Source: Bradyrhizobium niftali (GTDB taxonomy: Bacteria; Pseudomonadota; Alphaproteobacteria; Rhizobiales; Xanthobacteraceae). Taken from it: 64,000 nucleotides of DNA. A model generated the notes under the pieces. That model did not search any database. It saw nothing but the letters and a program-made list of their open reading frames with translations, and was not told where the DNA came from. Position numbers and translations under genes: made by a program. Below are positions 47,229-55,594 of this stretch, in pieces (position 1 is the first letter of the stretch; each line of letters opens with the position of its first letter). Location of the stretch: assembly GCF_004571025.1 (NCBI RefSeq), contig NZ_SPQT01000012.1, positions 1 through 64,000 on the forward strand, read 5' to 3'.

Positions 47229-47984
47229 TCAGCCCACGCGCTTCCAGGTCTGGCCGCCGCAGAACATGCCGCCGAAGGCGCAGCCCTGCACGCGCATCGC
47301 ATTCGGGCCCTTCATCGCGATCGTCGAGTCGTAGTTGCGGCCGGAGTCGGGATCGTGGATGCGGCCGCTCCACTTCGAGCCTTCGGGCTTCATGTTGATC
47401 AGGATGCGTTCATTGGTCTTCTGCGCGTAGCCGCACAGATTGGCGCCGCACTGCTCGACGCGGACGTTGCCCTTGTTCTCTTCGGTCGCCCAGATGCCGA
47501 TCGGCGTGTTGGCGACCTGCGCCGGCGCAGCGGCCACCGGAGCCGGAGCGGGCGCCGCGACGGGAGCCGCAGCGGGCGCGGGCTGCACCGTGTTGTCGGA
47601 GCCGACGGACGGAGCAGCGGCAACCGTCGGGGCGGGCGCTGCGGGAGCGGCAACCGCAGGCGCGGTCGCCTGGACCGGCGCCTGCTGCACGGGCTGCTGC
47701 TGCACCGGAGCCGGCGCGGGCTGCGCGGTGGTGGCCGGAGCCGGCGTGGTGTCGACGTCATCGTCCTTGGAGCCAAGGCCCTTGAGGTTGATGTTGTTCA
47801 GCTTGATCGGCTTGTCCGACAGGCCCGGCGCGACGATGGTCACGCAGTCGAGCGAGGCGCAGTTGCGCGGCGTCTCGATGCGGATGTGCTGGCCCTCGAT
47901 CTGGAACGAGATCGAATTGCCGGCATGAGCGGCTGCGGTCGAAGCGAGGAACAGTGCGGTGGCGGCGATGGCGAGCTTGTTCAT
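47229..47984 (-). CDS. Secreted DUF2147-type protein with Pro/Ala linker
   Basis: 251 aa. Signal peptide 1-21 (AAAHAG), a short beta-type N-terminal part ('SISFQIEGQHIRIETPRNCA' then SLDCVTI, two Cys), a long Pro/Ala/Gln linker (about 78-165) and a C-terminal DUF2147 domain ('GIWATEENKGNVRVEQCGAN' then LCGYAQK, ending FCGGQTWKRVG). Cysteines suggest disulfides in the periplasm. It is divergent from a paralogue with the same three-part design at 48184-49074. Function unknown. Confidence 0.85.
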   Translation of the reverse strand: MNKLAIAATALFLASTAAAHAGNSISFQIEGQHIRIETPRNCASLDCVTIVAPGLSDKPIKLNNINLKGLGSKDDDVDTTPAPATTAQPAPAPVQQQPVQQAPVQATAPAVAAPAAPAPTVAAAPSVGSDNTVQPAPAAAPVAAPAPAPVAAAPAQVANTPIGIWATEENKGNVRVEQCGANLCGYAQKTNERILINMKPEGSKWSGRIHDPDSGRNYDSTIAMKGPNAMRVQGCAFGGMFCGGQTWKRVG

Positions 47985-48183
47985 GACAACCTCCGAAAAA
48001 TGCGTGGTCCCGATATGGACTGAAGTCGCTGGTGGACGATGCTTGGTTCGACCCTACGCCCGGCCCGTCCGGCCTTCCGTGATGGACGTCACAATGACTC
48101 CCGCGCGCTTGGGTGAGGCAGCGCACATTCAGCCGCGGTCCATCCCGCGTAACGTCGTCGCGACAGAAGAGGGGGAGGCGCCG

Positions 48184-49074
48184 ATGACGCGGCTTGCGAC
48201 TTCGCTTGGCACATTGATCGCGCTGCTGGCGGTTGCGCCTCCAGCACAGGCCGGTTCCTACGCGTTCTCGATCGGCGGGCACCGGTTCCATGTCGAGGCG
48301 CCCAGGAATTGCCGATCCGCTTCCTGCGTCTCGATTTCCTCCAATCGCAACTTTCGGCCGGCGGAGGACGTCGCCACGACACCCGCTCTGCCTGTCCCAC
48401 CGCCGGTAGTCCAGGCGCCGCAGCCGGTCTATCCGGCAACCCCGGCCCGGCCGCCACAGGCGATTGCGGTCGCGCCGTCACCGGCGCCGCCGCCCGTGCT
48501 CGCCGCGACGACGTCGCAGCCCGTTGTGCTGCCGCCGGCGCCAAGATCCGAGGCACCAAGGAGCGAGGCCCTGGCCCCCAATCCGCCGCGGGTTGAGCTG
48601 CCGCGCGAGGATCCGCCGAAGGCGATCGCGCTCGATCCGCCGCGCATGGAGCCGCCGGTCGTCGCGCCGAAGCCCGAGATCAAACCGGCCACGGCGATCG
48701 CACAGCGCAGTGACGACGAGTCGCCCGGCATGCCGCTCGGGCAGTGGGAAAGCGACGGCGCCAAGGGCACGGTCCGCATCGAACGCTGCGGCTCCGCGCT
48801 GTGCGGATATGCGCTGACCGAGACGTCGAGCAGGGGCGAGAGCGTGCTCGTCAACATGAAGCAGAAATCGCACGACGTCTGGACCGGCAGCATCTACAGC
48901 CGCTCCACCGGCAACACCTATTATGCGAGAATGACGCTGAAGCGCACCGGCAGCCTCTACGTGGAGGCCTGCGCGCTCGGCCACTTCTGGTGCTCGGGCA
49001 ACGACTGGACGCGCGTTGAGGAGCCGCAGGAGCAGGTGGTTACGACGTCGCGGCAGTGGGGCGCGCGGTCGTAG
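48184..49074 (+). CDS. Secreted DUF2147-type protein, divergent paralogue
   Basis: 296 aa from ATG 48184 (GGGGGAGG upstream). Signal peptide about 1-22 (PPAQAG), N-terminal part 'YAFSIGGHRFHVEAPRNCRS' then ASCVSIS matching the divergent gene product, a Pro-rich linker (about 55-190) and a C-terminal DUF2147 domain ('GQWESDGAKGTVRIERCGSA' then LCGYALT, ending FWCSGNDWTRVEE). The shared unusual N-terminal module plus DUF2147 shows duplication as an inverted pair. No function known. Confidence 0.85.
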   Translation: MTRLATSLGTLIALLAVAPPAQAGSYAFSIGGHRFHVEAPRNCRSASCVSISSNRNFRPAEDVATTPALPVPPPVVQAPQPVYPATPARPPQAIAVAPSPAPPPVLAATTSQPVVLPPAPRSEAPRSEALAPNPPRVELPREDPPKAIALDPPRMEPPVVAPKPEIKPATAIAQRSDDESPGMPLGQWESDGAKGTVRIERCGSALCGYALTETSSRGESVLVNMKQKSHDVWTGSIYSRSTGNTYYARMTLKRTGSLYVEACALGHFWCSGNDWTRVEEPQEQVVTTSRQWGARS

Positions 49075-49097
49075 CTCTTCGCGATACGCACGCGCTT

Positions 49098-49256
49098 CTT
49101 CCCTCTCCCCTTGTGGGAGAGGGTGGCTGGCCGCGTAGCGGCAAGACGGGTGAGGGGTCTCTCACCGTGAGCAACACTCGCGCTTGAACTGGCGGAAGCA
49201 GACCCCTCATCCGTCGCGCTACGCGCGCCACCTTGTCCCACAAGGGGAGAAGGGAG
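49098..49256 (+). repeat. Palindromic repeat family H, long copy
   Basis: About 159 bases with ends CCCTCTCCCCTTGTGGGAGA and CCCACAAGGGGAGAAGGG, and inner arms GGGTGAGGGGTCT / AGACCCCTCATCC. It lies past the DUF2147 gene. A short form is at 45359-45381. Confidence 0.85.
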
Positions 49257-49290
49257 ACGAAGCAACATTCGAGGCGGTGGGCTGAAGCCG

Positions 49291-49374
49291 CTAGATCATG
49301 CCGAGCACGATGGCGCCGACGAAGGCCATGGCGAGGTACGCGGTGATAACGCTCAGTCTCCCGGCAAACGTCAT
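49291..49374 (-). CDS. 27-residue single-helix membrane peptide
   Basis: Begins MTFAGRLSVI and ends AIVLGMI, one hydrophobic helix with a single Arg near the start. AGGGAG lies 8 bases before ATG 49374. It is a single unit between a repeat and the divergent extensin-like gene. The strong ribosome site and pure membrane composition support expression; function unknown. Confidence 0.65.
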   Translation of the reverse strand: MTFAGRLSVITAYLAMAFVGAIVLGMI

Positions 49375-49591
49375 GCCGTTGCTCCCTGGGATGTTCCGCT
49401 GAAGCATGGTCCCGCTGCTCGCGCGCCCCTGCGCCCGGCCGACATGGTTAACAGAAAGTGTCCTTGCGAAAAAGTCAGCCGTGCTGCCGCTCATCTCCAG
49501 GAGCGACCGCGCGGCCGCGCCCGGCATGGTTAAGGAAGGCTGAAATCGACACGTTGAAGAGTCTTTAAGTAAATTCACCGAACGTGCGTGC

Positions 49592-50803
49592 ATGACGCGC
49601 GGAGTTCGTTTGTATCTCGTCGGCTCCATCGTCCTTGTTTCGCTAGCGGGTTGCGGACGCGGCTTCTTCCAGGCCGAACGTGAACCGTGGCGGGCCGAGG
49701 CGGAAGCCGCATGCCTGAAATCCGGCGCGGTCAAGGAAAGTGCGGACATCGTCCGCATCGACCCGATCTCCGGGCCCGGCAGCTGCGGTGCGGAGTTTCC
49801 GCTCAAGGTCGCCGCCATCGGTGAGCCCTCGAGCAGCTACGGCTTTGCCGACGAGGAACTGCGCCCGCCGGGCAATGTCGGCAACCAGCCGCGCTGGCCG
49901 GTGACACAGCCGCGATCGAATTATCCGCAGGGCCAGGCCTATCCGGCATCCTCTTATCCGCAACGGCCGAACTATCCCGAGAACGCGGTGCGCCAGCCGT
50001 CCGGTTATGGCGCCTCGTCGGGACCGATGTCACTGAATGCGCCCGGTGTGGCGCCGCAGGAAGACGAGATCGACCTGCCGCCCGAGGGCACCGATGCTGC
50101 GGGTGCGGCGCGCTACATGAATGCGCCGAGCTATCCGGCGTGGCAGCCCGGTCCCGCACCCTATTCGCAGGCGCCCGCGCAGCAGCCGCTGCCGCGCCTT
50201 GGTCCCGCGCAGGGCAATCCGGTTACTGCCGTCGGTCCCGTTGCGATCAAGCCGACCGCGACGCTGGCCTGTCCGATCGTGTCCGAGCTCGACCGCTGGC
50301 TCGCCGACACCGTGCAGCCCTCGGCCATGCGCTGGTTTGGCGTGCGCGTCGCCGAGATCAAGCAGATCTCCGCCTATTCCTGCCGTGGCATGAACGGCAA
50401 CTCGCACGCCCACATTTCCGAGCATGCCTTCGGCAACGCGCTCGACATCTCCGCCTTCGTGCTCGCCGATGGCCGCCGTGTCACGGTGAAGGACGGCTGG
50501 CGCGGCATGCCGGAAGAGCAGGGTTTTCTGCGCGACGTGCAGTCGGGCGCGTGCGCGCATTTCACCACGGTGCTCGCGCCGGGCTCGAACGTCTATCACT
50601 ACGATCACATCCACGTCGATCTGATGCGCCGCGCCAGCCGCCGCCTGATCTGCCAGCCCGCGGCCGTCTCCGGCGAAGAGGTCGCCGGGCGCGCGCAACA
50701 GCGCAATCCTTATGCGGGCAGGCGCGATCCCTATGTCACCGGCTCGCTCGGAACGCGCAAGAGCACGCGGAAGCAGGAAGAGGACGATTACGCTGACGAT
50801 TAG
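49592..50803 (+). CDS. Extensin-like_C lipoprotein
   Basis: 403 aa. Lipobox LAGC (18-21) predicts a lipoprotein. A Pro/Gln/Tyr-rich linker (about 90-215, with repeats like YPQ) leads to the extensin-like C-terminal domain (about 225-350): 'CPIVSELDRWLADTVQPSAM', 'SYSCRGMNG'-like 'AYSCRGMNGNSHAHISEHAF', 'GNALDISAF', 'YHYDHIHVDL'. The His/Asp pattern resembles M15-type metallopeptidases, so peptidoglycan cleavage is plausible but not known. Tail acidic. The start ATG 49592 lacks a clear Shine-Dalgarno. Confidence 0.85.
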   Translation: MTRGVRLYLVGSIVLVSLAGCGRGFFQAEREPWRAEAEAACLKSGAVKESADIVRIDPISGPGSCGAEFPLKVAAIGEPSSSYGFADEELRPPGNVGNQPRWPVTQPRSNYPQGQAYPASSYPQRPNYPENAVRQPSGYGASSGPMSLNAPGVAPQEDEIDLPPEGTDAAGAARYMNAPSYPAWQPGPAPYSQAPAQQPLPRLGPAQGNPVTAVGPVAIKPTATLACPIVSELDRWLADTVQPSAMRWFGVRVAEIKQISAYSCRGMNGNSHAHISEHAFGNALDISAFVLADGRRVTVKDGWRGMPEEQGFLRDVQSGACAHFTTVLAPGSNVYHYDHIHVDLMRRASRRLICQPAAVSGEEVAGRAQQRNPYAGRRDPYVTGSLGTRKSTRKQEEDDYADD

Positions 50804-50821
50804 GCGGGCGCAGCTTCTCTT

Positions 50822-50890
50822 GTAGTCCGGATGAGCGTAGCGATATCCCGGAACAGAATTCCCGCATATCGCTACGCTCATGCGGGCCAC
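50822..50890 (+). repeat. Palindromic repeat family C, copy 2
   Basis: GTAGTCCGGATGAGCGTAGC and GCTACGCTCATGCGGGCCAC with inner GATATCCCGG. First copy 15662-15733. Confidence 0.8.
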
Positions 50891-51021
50891 GATTGCGTCA
50901 ATCGACATGTCCATCGTCGGGTGGAGGCCACGTCTTCGCGTTCACGCGTGACGGGCGGAAAATCGTGCATGGATGGCGCAAGATGGAAGAGATCGGATCG
51001 TAGCTCTGCGCAGCCAGAAAG

Positions 51022-51363
51022 TCATGTCGAGGTCGCCTTCGACGGCGCGGGGACCAGCCCCATGCACAGCTGCACCTCGCCCGGGACGTTGTAGGTCCGC
51101 ATGATGTGACGGCTGTCGCGCAAGCCGGACGCCTCACGTTGCACCACGAACATCCAGAGCGCCTGGCCGGCCTCCATCACCAGCTTGCGCCTGGCCGGCT
51201 GCATCGAGGCCGGCGTCCCCGGGGCTTCGTAGGCGGCGTCGAACTCGCGCAAGCGCGCAAGGCTCTGTTCGAGCGCGCGACCCATCCGTCCAAGCGCTGA
51301 GGCCTGTTCCTGGACGATCTCATAATGGAGGATATCGACAGGCGGGCGAAGATCACGGGGCAT
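51022..51363 (-). CDS. Small helical protein, DUF6665-like
   Basis: 113 aa, soluble, mostly helical: 'LHYEIVQEQASALGRMGRAL', 'RKLVMEAGQALWMFVVQREA', 'GLRDSRHIMRTYNVPGEV'. This pattern fits a small alphaproteobacterial family that I recall as DUF6665; I have no functional clue. It ends in a short Ser/Thr tail. Next to the TetR gene on the same strand with a 55-base gap, so possibly co-transcribed. Confidence 0.65.
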   Translation of the reverse strand: MPRDLRPPVDILHYEIVQEQASALGRMGRALEQSLARLREFDAAYEAPGTPASMQPARRKLVMEAGQALWMFVVQREASGLRDSRHIMRTYNVPGEVQLCMGLVPAPSKATST

Positions 51364-51418
51364 GGCCGCAAATATAATGCTGCGAGACCGGCCTGCGCAA
51401 CGCGTGGCGTGCTTGCGA

Positions 51419-52054
51419 TTACTTCGCCCGGTACGCCGCCAGGAACATCCGCGTCGCGCTGTCGACCACCTCGGTCATGCGCTCTTCCGACGGCGCGGGC
51501 GCGGCCTGGAAGACGAAGGGCAGGAATAGTGAAGCCTTGCACAGTTCCATGAACTGCGAGGCGGCAAGATCGCAATCGTCCATCGTGAGATCGCCGGAGG
51601 CGGCATGGGTTTTGAGATAATCGGAGAGGCGGTTGATGGTCTTGTCCAGCACCCGCGCATAGTAGCGGCGACCGACATCGGGCATGCGCTCGGCGATCGC
51701 CATCACGGTGCGGATCGCCGATCCGCCGCCCGGCCGGCAGAGCAGATGGATGTAGGCCCGGCCGAACTCCTTCAGCGTGGTCTCGGCGTCGCGGCCGGGA
51801 TCGAAGTTGAACACGACCTGGCCGTACTGGAGCGCCTCCTGCTCGAGGATGGCTTCGAACAGCGCGCACTTGTCGGCGAAGTAGACGTAGAGCGTGCCCT
51901 TGGAGACCTGCGCCGCGCGCGCGATCTCGCCCATGCTGGCGCCGTCGAAACCGAGATCCATGAACACCTTGCGGGCCCCGTCCAGGATCTGGCGGCGCTT
52001 CGAGCTGTCCTCCTCCTGGATGACGTGCAGAGGTTCGCTGGCAGCTACAACCAT
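51419..52054 (-). CDS. TetR-family transcriptional repressor of the efflux operon
   Basis: 211 aa. N-terminal TetR HTH (about 18-66): 'RRQILDGARKVFMDLGFDGA', 'MGEIARAAQVSKGTLYVYFA'. The C-terminal ligand domain is helical ('YYARVLDKTINRLSDYLKTH'), of the AefR/AcrR-type group. Divergent from the EmrAB-type efflux genes, with a perfect inverted repeat at 52153-52175 between them, so it very likely represses those genes and itself until a toxic ligand binds. The start may be a few codons off. Confidence 0.92.
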   Translation of the reverse strand: MVVAASEPLHVIQEEDSSKRRQILDGARKVFMDLGFDGASMGEIARAAQVSKGTLYVYFADKCALFEAILEQEALQYGQVVFNFDPGRDAETTLKEFGRAYIHLLCRPGGGSAIRTVMAIAERMPDVGRRYYARVLDKTINRLSDYLKTHAASGDLTMDDCDLAASQFMELCKASLFLPFVFQAAPAPSEERMTEVVDSATRMFLAAYRAK

Positions 52055-52152
52055 TGGTTCAGGGTCTCGGAAGGTTTCGGGACGAGGTGCCGAACAATGA
52101 AACGCAAATAAAGGATTCGGGCCACTAGGGTCCGACGCAGGATATTATGTAT

Positions 52153-52175
52153 ATTGACCGAACCGTTCGGTCAAT
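52153..52175. promoter_or_regulatory. TetR-type operator
   Basis: Perfect inverted repeat of 10-base half-sites ATTGACCGAA and TTCGGTCAAT separated by CCG. It lies 98 bases from the TetR start and 75 bases from the HlyD start, in the shared promoter region. The layout matches operators of AcrR/AefR-like TetR repressors. Confidence 0.85.
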
Positions 52176-52250
52176 GATATTTGGGATAAGCGAGGGGAGC
52201 ACGCCGCTGGCGGGCCGTCCTTCATCGCGCTTTTTTTTGGGGAGGCCGTT

Positions 52251-53567
52251 ATGGCCGTATCGAGAGACCAGGCTGCGCGCGTCCTTCGCCAGGAAGCGGT
52301 GGAGACGAATTCGGCGAACGGTGACCCTGCGACCGAGACGTCCGCTGTTCTCGCCGAGCAGCTGCGCTCCCATGTGGTCGAGGAAACCAAGCGCCGCAGC
52401 GAGGCGCCGGAGAAGCCCGTGACCGACAAGCCGGCCGCGCCGGGGGCAGATGCGCCCGCCGCCAGCGGCACGCCGAAATCCGGCAAGCGCAAATTCGTCC
52501 TGATGGGCGTCGGTCTGGTGCTGGCGCTCGCGGCAGCCGGCTATGCCGGCTATTACACGGTGGTCGGGCGTTTCTACATCGCCACCGACGACGCCTATGT
52601 CCGCGCCAACAACACCATGCTCGGCGCGCGCGTTGCCGGCCACATTTCCTCGATCCTTGCCGGCGACAACACGACGGTGCGCGCCGGCGACATCATCTTC
52701 CGCATCGACGACGGCGACTACAAGATCGCGGTCGACGCCGCCGCGACCAGGATCGCGACCCAGCAGGCGACCATCGATCGCATCGGCCGCCAGATCGCGG
52801 CGCTCGACAGCCAGGTTGCCCAGGCCAAGGCACAGCTCGTCTCGGCCGAGGCGGGCCTCAAGCGCGCGGACCTCGACTACGAGCGCCAGCAGGCGCTGAG
52901 CAGCAAGGGCTTTGCCTCGCGCGCCACCTTCGAGAGCTCGGAAGCCGGACGCGACCAGGGCGCCGCCGCGGTCAAGGCCGCGCAGGCCGCCTATGACGTC
53001 GCCGTCAGCAACGTCGACGTCACCAAGGCGCAGCAGGCCGAAGCGCAGGCCCAGCTTGCCGAGCTCAAGACCTCGCTCGCCAAGGCCGAGCGCGATCTCG
53101 CCTTCACCGCGGTGCGCGCCCCGGTTGGCGGCACGTTCTCGAACCGCCTGGTCAGCGCCGGCGACTTCGTCGCGGTCGGCCAGCGGCTCGGCAACGTCGT
53201 GCCGCTCGACGACGTCTATATCGACGCCAACTTCAAGGAAACGCAGCTCAAGCGCATCCGCCCCGGCCAGCCGGTGACGATCAAGGTCGATGCCTATGGC
53301 ATGCGCAAGTTCTCCGGCGTCGTCGACAGCATCGCGGCGGGCGCGGGCTCGGTGTTCACGCTGCTGCCGCCCGACAACGCCACCGGCAACTTCACCAAGA
53401 TCGTGCAGCGCGTGCCGGTCCGCATCCGCGTGCCGAAGTCGGTGGCGAAGCAGAACCTGCTCCGCGCCGGCATGTCGGTCTACGCCACCGTCGACACCAA
53501 CAAGGGCGCGGCCGACGCCGACAGCGAGGTCGATCTCGACGATCCCACCATGATCCATCCGCAGTAG
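52251..53567 (+). CDS. HlyD/EmrA-type membrane fusion protein
   Basis: 438 aa. A hydrophilic N-terminal region (about 1-80), one membrane anchor (about 82-104), then the periplasmic adaptor: 'RFYIATDDAYVRANNTMLGA', a long coiled coil (about 155-275), and a beta-barrel part ('VRAPVGGTFSNRLVSAGDFV', 'VDAYGMRKFSGVVDSIAAG'). It would link the DHA2 pump to an outer-membrane channel. GGGGAGG lies 8 bases before ATG 52251. Co-transcribed with the pump gene 28 bases later. Confidence 0.93.
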   Translation: MAVSRDQAARVLRQEAVETNSANGDPATETSAVLAEQLRSHVVEETKRRSEAPEKPVTDKPAAPGADAPAASGTPKSGKRKFVLMGVGLVLALAAAGYAGYYTVVGRFYIATDDAYVRANNTMLGARVAGHISSILAGDNTTVRAGDIIFRIDDGDYKIAVDAAATRIATQQATIDRIGRQIAALDSQVAQAKAQLVSAEAGLKRADLDYERQQALSSKGFASRATFESSEAGRDQGAAAVKAAQAAYDVAVSNVDVTKAQQAEAQAQLAELKTSLAKAERDLAFTAVRAPVGGTFSNRLVSAGDFVAVGQRLGNVVPLDDVYIDANFKETQLKRIRPGQPVTIKVDAYGMRKFSGVVDSIAAGAGSVFTLLPPDNATGNFTKIVQRVPVRIRVPKSVAKQNLLRAGMSVYATVDTNKGAADADSEVDLDDPTMIHPQ

Positions 53568-53595
53568 GCGCACCCGGGCGCTGCGAGCTCAGACC

Positions 53596-55179
53596 ATGGC
53601 GAACGCCACGACTGCTTCACCTGCGATGATGGCGGCCCCCGCTTCGGAGCGCATCGCGCCGAAGCGGCTGTTCGCCTTCATCATCATGGTGTTCGGGATG
53701 TTCATGTCGATCCTGGACATCCAGATCGTCTCGGCGTCCCTCAGCGAAATCCAGGCCGGCCTGTCGGCGAGCTCCAGCGAAGTCTCCTGGGTCCAGACCG
53801 CCTATCTGATCGCCGAAGTCATCGCGATCCCGCTGTCGGGCTTCCTGTCGCGCGCGTTCGGCACGCGGCTGCTGTTCGCGATCTCGGCCGCGGGGTTCAC
53901 CGCCTCGAGCCTGCTCTGCGGCTTCGCCACCACTATCGAGGAGATGATCCTCTGGCGCGCGCTCCAGGGCTTTCTCGGCGCCGGCATGATCCCGACAGTG
54001 TTCGCCTCAGCCTACACCGTGTTTCCGCGCTCCAAATTCCACATCGTCGGTCCCATCATCGGGCTTGTCGCGACGCTGGCGCCGACCATTGGGCCGACGG
54101 TCGGCGGCTACATCACCGATCTGATGTCGTGGAACTGGCTGTTCTTCATCAACGTCGTGCCCGGCATCGCCATTACCTTGGGCGTGCTGGCGCTGGTCGA
54201 TTTCGACGAGCCGCATTTCGAATTGCTCGACCGCTTCGACTGGTGGGGCCTGCTCTTCATGGCCGGCTTCCTCGGCACGCTGGAATATGTGCTGGAGGAA
54301 GGCCCGCAATATGAATGGCTGCAGGACACGACAGTGGCGATCTGCGCCGCGGTGTGCGCCGTATCGGCGATCGCCTTCTTCTGGCGCGTCTTCACGGCGG
54401 CCGAGCCGATCGTCAACCTGCGCACCTTCTCCAACCGCAACTTTGCGGTCGGCTGCGTGCTCCAATTCTGCATCGGCATCGGCCTCTACGGCCTGACCTA
54501 CATCTATCCGCGCTATCTCGCCGAAGTGCGCGGCTACAGCGCGCTGATGATCGGCGAGACCATGTTCGTCTCCGGCATCACCATGTTCCTGGTCGCGCCG
54601 CTGGTCGGCCGGCTGATGGTGAAATTCGACATGCGCTACATGATCGCCTTCGGCCTCGTCGTGTTCGCGATCGGCTCCTACCAGATGACCTGGATCACCC
54701 GCGACTACGATTTCTACGAGCTGCTGGTGCCGCAGATCCTGCGCGGCGTCGGCATGATGTTCGCGATGGTGCCGACCAACAACATCGCGCTCGGCACGCT
54801 GGCGCCTGACAGGGTGAAGAACGCAAGCGGCCTGTTCAACCTGATGCGCAATCTCGGCGGCGCGGTCGGGCTCGCCGTCATCAACACCGTGCTCAACGAC
54901 CGCACCGACCTGCACATCACGCGCCTCCAGGAGCGCGTGACCTGGGGCAACGCGACCGCGACCGAAACCCTGACCATGTTCATGCAGAAGTTTCAGGGGC
55001 TCGGCGATTCCACGCTGATGGCGATGAAGCAGCTCTCGCAGCTGGTGCACCGCCAGGCCGTGGTGATGAGCTTTGGCGACGCCTTCTTCATGCTGACGTT
55101 GTTCTATCTCGGCCTCAGCCTGCTGGTCACGCTGCTGAACAAGCCGGCCTCGCTGACCGGCGGCGGCGACGCGCATTGA
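53596..55179 (+). CDS. DHA2-family MFS efflux pump (EmrB type)
   Basis: 527 aa with about 14 membrane helices. DHA2 marks are 'MFMSILDIQIVSASLSEIQA' (the D-x-x-I-V segment of helix 1), 'WVQTAYLIAEVIAIPLSGFL' and motif C-like 'LVATLAPTIGPTVGGYITD'. With the adaptor encoded upstream it would export drugs or toxins by proton antiport. No outer-membrane channel gene is nearby; a TolC-like protein from elsewhere is presumed. Followed by repeat A3. Confidence 0.95.
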   Translation: MANATTASPAMMAAPASERIAPKRLFAFIIMVFGMFMSILDIQIVSASLSEIQAGLSASSSEVSWVQTAYLIAEVIAIPLSGFLSRAFGTRLLFAISAAGFTASSLLCGFATTIEEMILWRALQGFLGAGMIPTVFASAYTVFPRSKFHIVGPIIGLVATLAPTIGPTVGGYITDLMSWNWLFFINVVPGIAITLGVLALVDFDEPHFELLDRFDWWGLLFMAGFLGTLEYVLEEGPQYEWLQDTTVAICAAVCAVSAIAFFWRVFTAAEPIVNLRTFSNRNFAVGCVLQFCIGIGLYGLTYIYPRYLAEVRGYSALMIGETMFVSGITMFLVAPLVGRLMVKFDMRYMIAFGLVVFAIGSYQMTWITRDYDFYELLVPQILRGVGMMFAMVPTNNIALGTLAPDRVKNASGLFNLMRNLGGAVGLAVINTVLNDRTDLHITRLQERVTWGNATATETLTMFMQKFQGLGDSTLMAMKQLSQLVHRQAVVMSFGDAFFMLTLFYLGLSLLVTLLNKPASLTGGGDAH

Positions 55180-55192
55180 CGCCACGCACGCT

Positions 55193-55293
55193 GTCGTCGC
55201 CCGGCTTGACCGGGCGACCCAGTATTCCGGGACAGTAGTGGTTGAGCCGAGAGGCCGCGGCGTACTGGATGCCCCGCCTTCGCGGGGCATGAC
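55193..55293 (-). repeat. Palindromic repeat family A, copy 3 (inverted)
   Basis: Read on the minus strand it matches copy 1: GTCATGCCCCGCG...GGGGCATCCAGTACGCCGCGG...CGCCCGGTCAAGCCGGGCG-type end. So this copy lies in the opposite orientation to copies 1 and 2. Confidence 0.85.
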
Positions 55294-55365
55294 GGCGGAA
55301 TATGAGATCGACGGCGGCCCGCGAACCAAATTGCAACACTCGTTCGTGATCTCGCGCGCGCCCCG

Positions 55366-55394
55366 TTGCAAAGTGCGAACGGCACATCTATAAA
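55366..55394 (+). promoter_or_regulatory. Sigma-70-type promoter ahead of the short leader frame
   Basis: TTGCAA (55366-55371), 17 bases, TATAAA (55389-55394). Transcription would start near 55401, about 30 bases before the ATG at 55430. It is one of the best-matched promoters by eye in this window. Confidence 0.6.
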
Positions 55395-55429
55395 GCGCAC
55401 CTCATTCAATCGAACCGGGGGGGATTTGC

Positions 55430-55501
55430 ATGATTTCGTCGCATTCGCAGATCGTACGCCCGCGTTCGATGTTCTGGTTCGGTATGTCGGCGGCCTGCTA
55501 G
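55430..55501 (+). CDS. Possible 23-residue leader peptide upstream of the ABC exporter
   Basis: ATG 55430 follows a GGGGGGG run (6 bases spacing) and the sigma-70-type promoter at 55366-55394. The peptide starts MISSHSQIVRPRS and ends FGMSAAC. It is hydrophilic then short hydrophobic; no family known. A perfect 8-bp inverted repeat follows at 55521-55544, and the ABC exporter gene starts after that. The layout resembles leader-peptide control of an export gene, but nothing shows translation. Confidence 0.45.
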   Translation: MISSHSQIVRPRSMFWFGMSAAC

Positions 55502-55520
55502 AGGCCTCCTCCGCCAGATT

Positions 55521-55544
55521 CGATCGGGTCACGAGTCCCGATCG
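55521..55544 (+). promoter_or_regulatory. Hairpin between the leader frame and the ABC exporter gene
   Basis: CGATCGGG and CCCGATCG with an 8-base loop, 20 bases after the leader stop and about 50 before the exporter gene. No T-run follows, so it is more likely a translational or attenuator hairpin than a terminator. Confidence 0.4.
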
Positions 55545-55594
55545 CCCCACTTCCCCAAGTCAAAATCACCTGTGAGTGACGCCGTCTGCCCTTC

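Noticed and set aside
52125..53573. Long minus-strand frame opposite the HlyD gene
   Set aside because: The plus strand has a normal membrane fusion protein; the minus frame runs through the TetR operator and has no motif.
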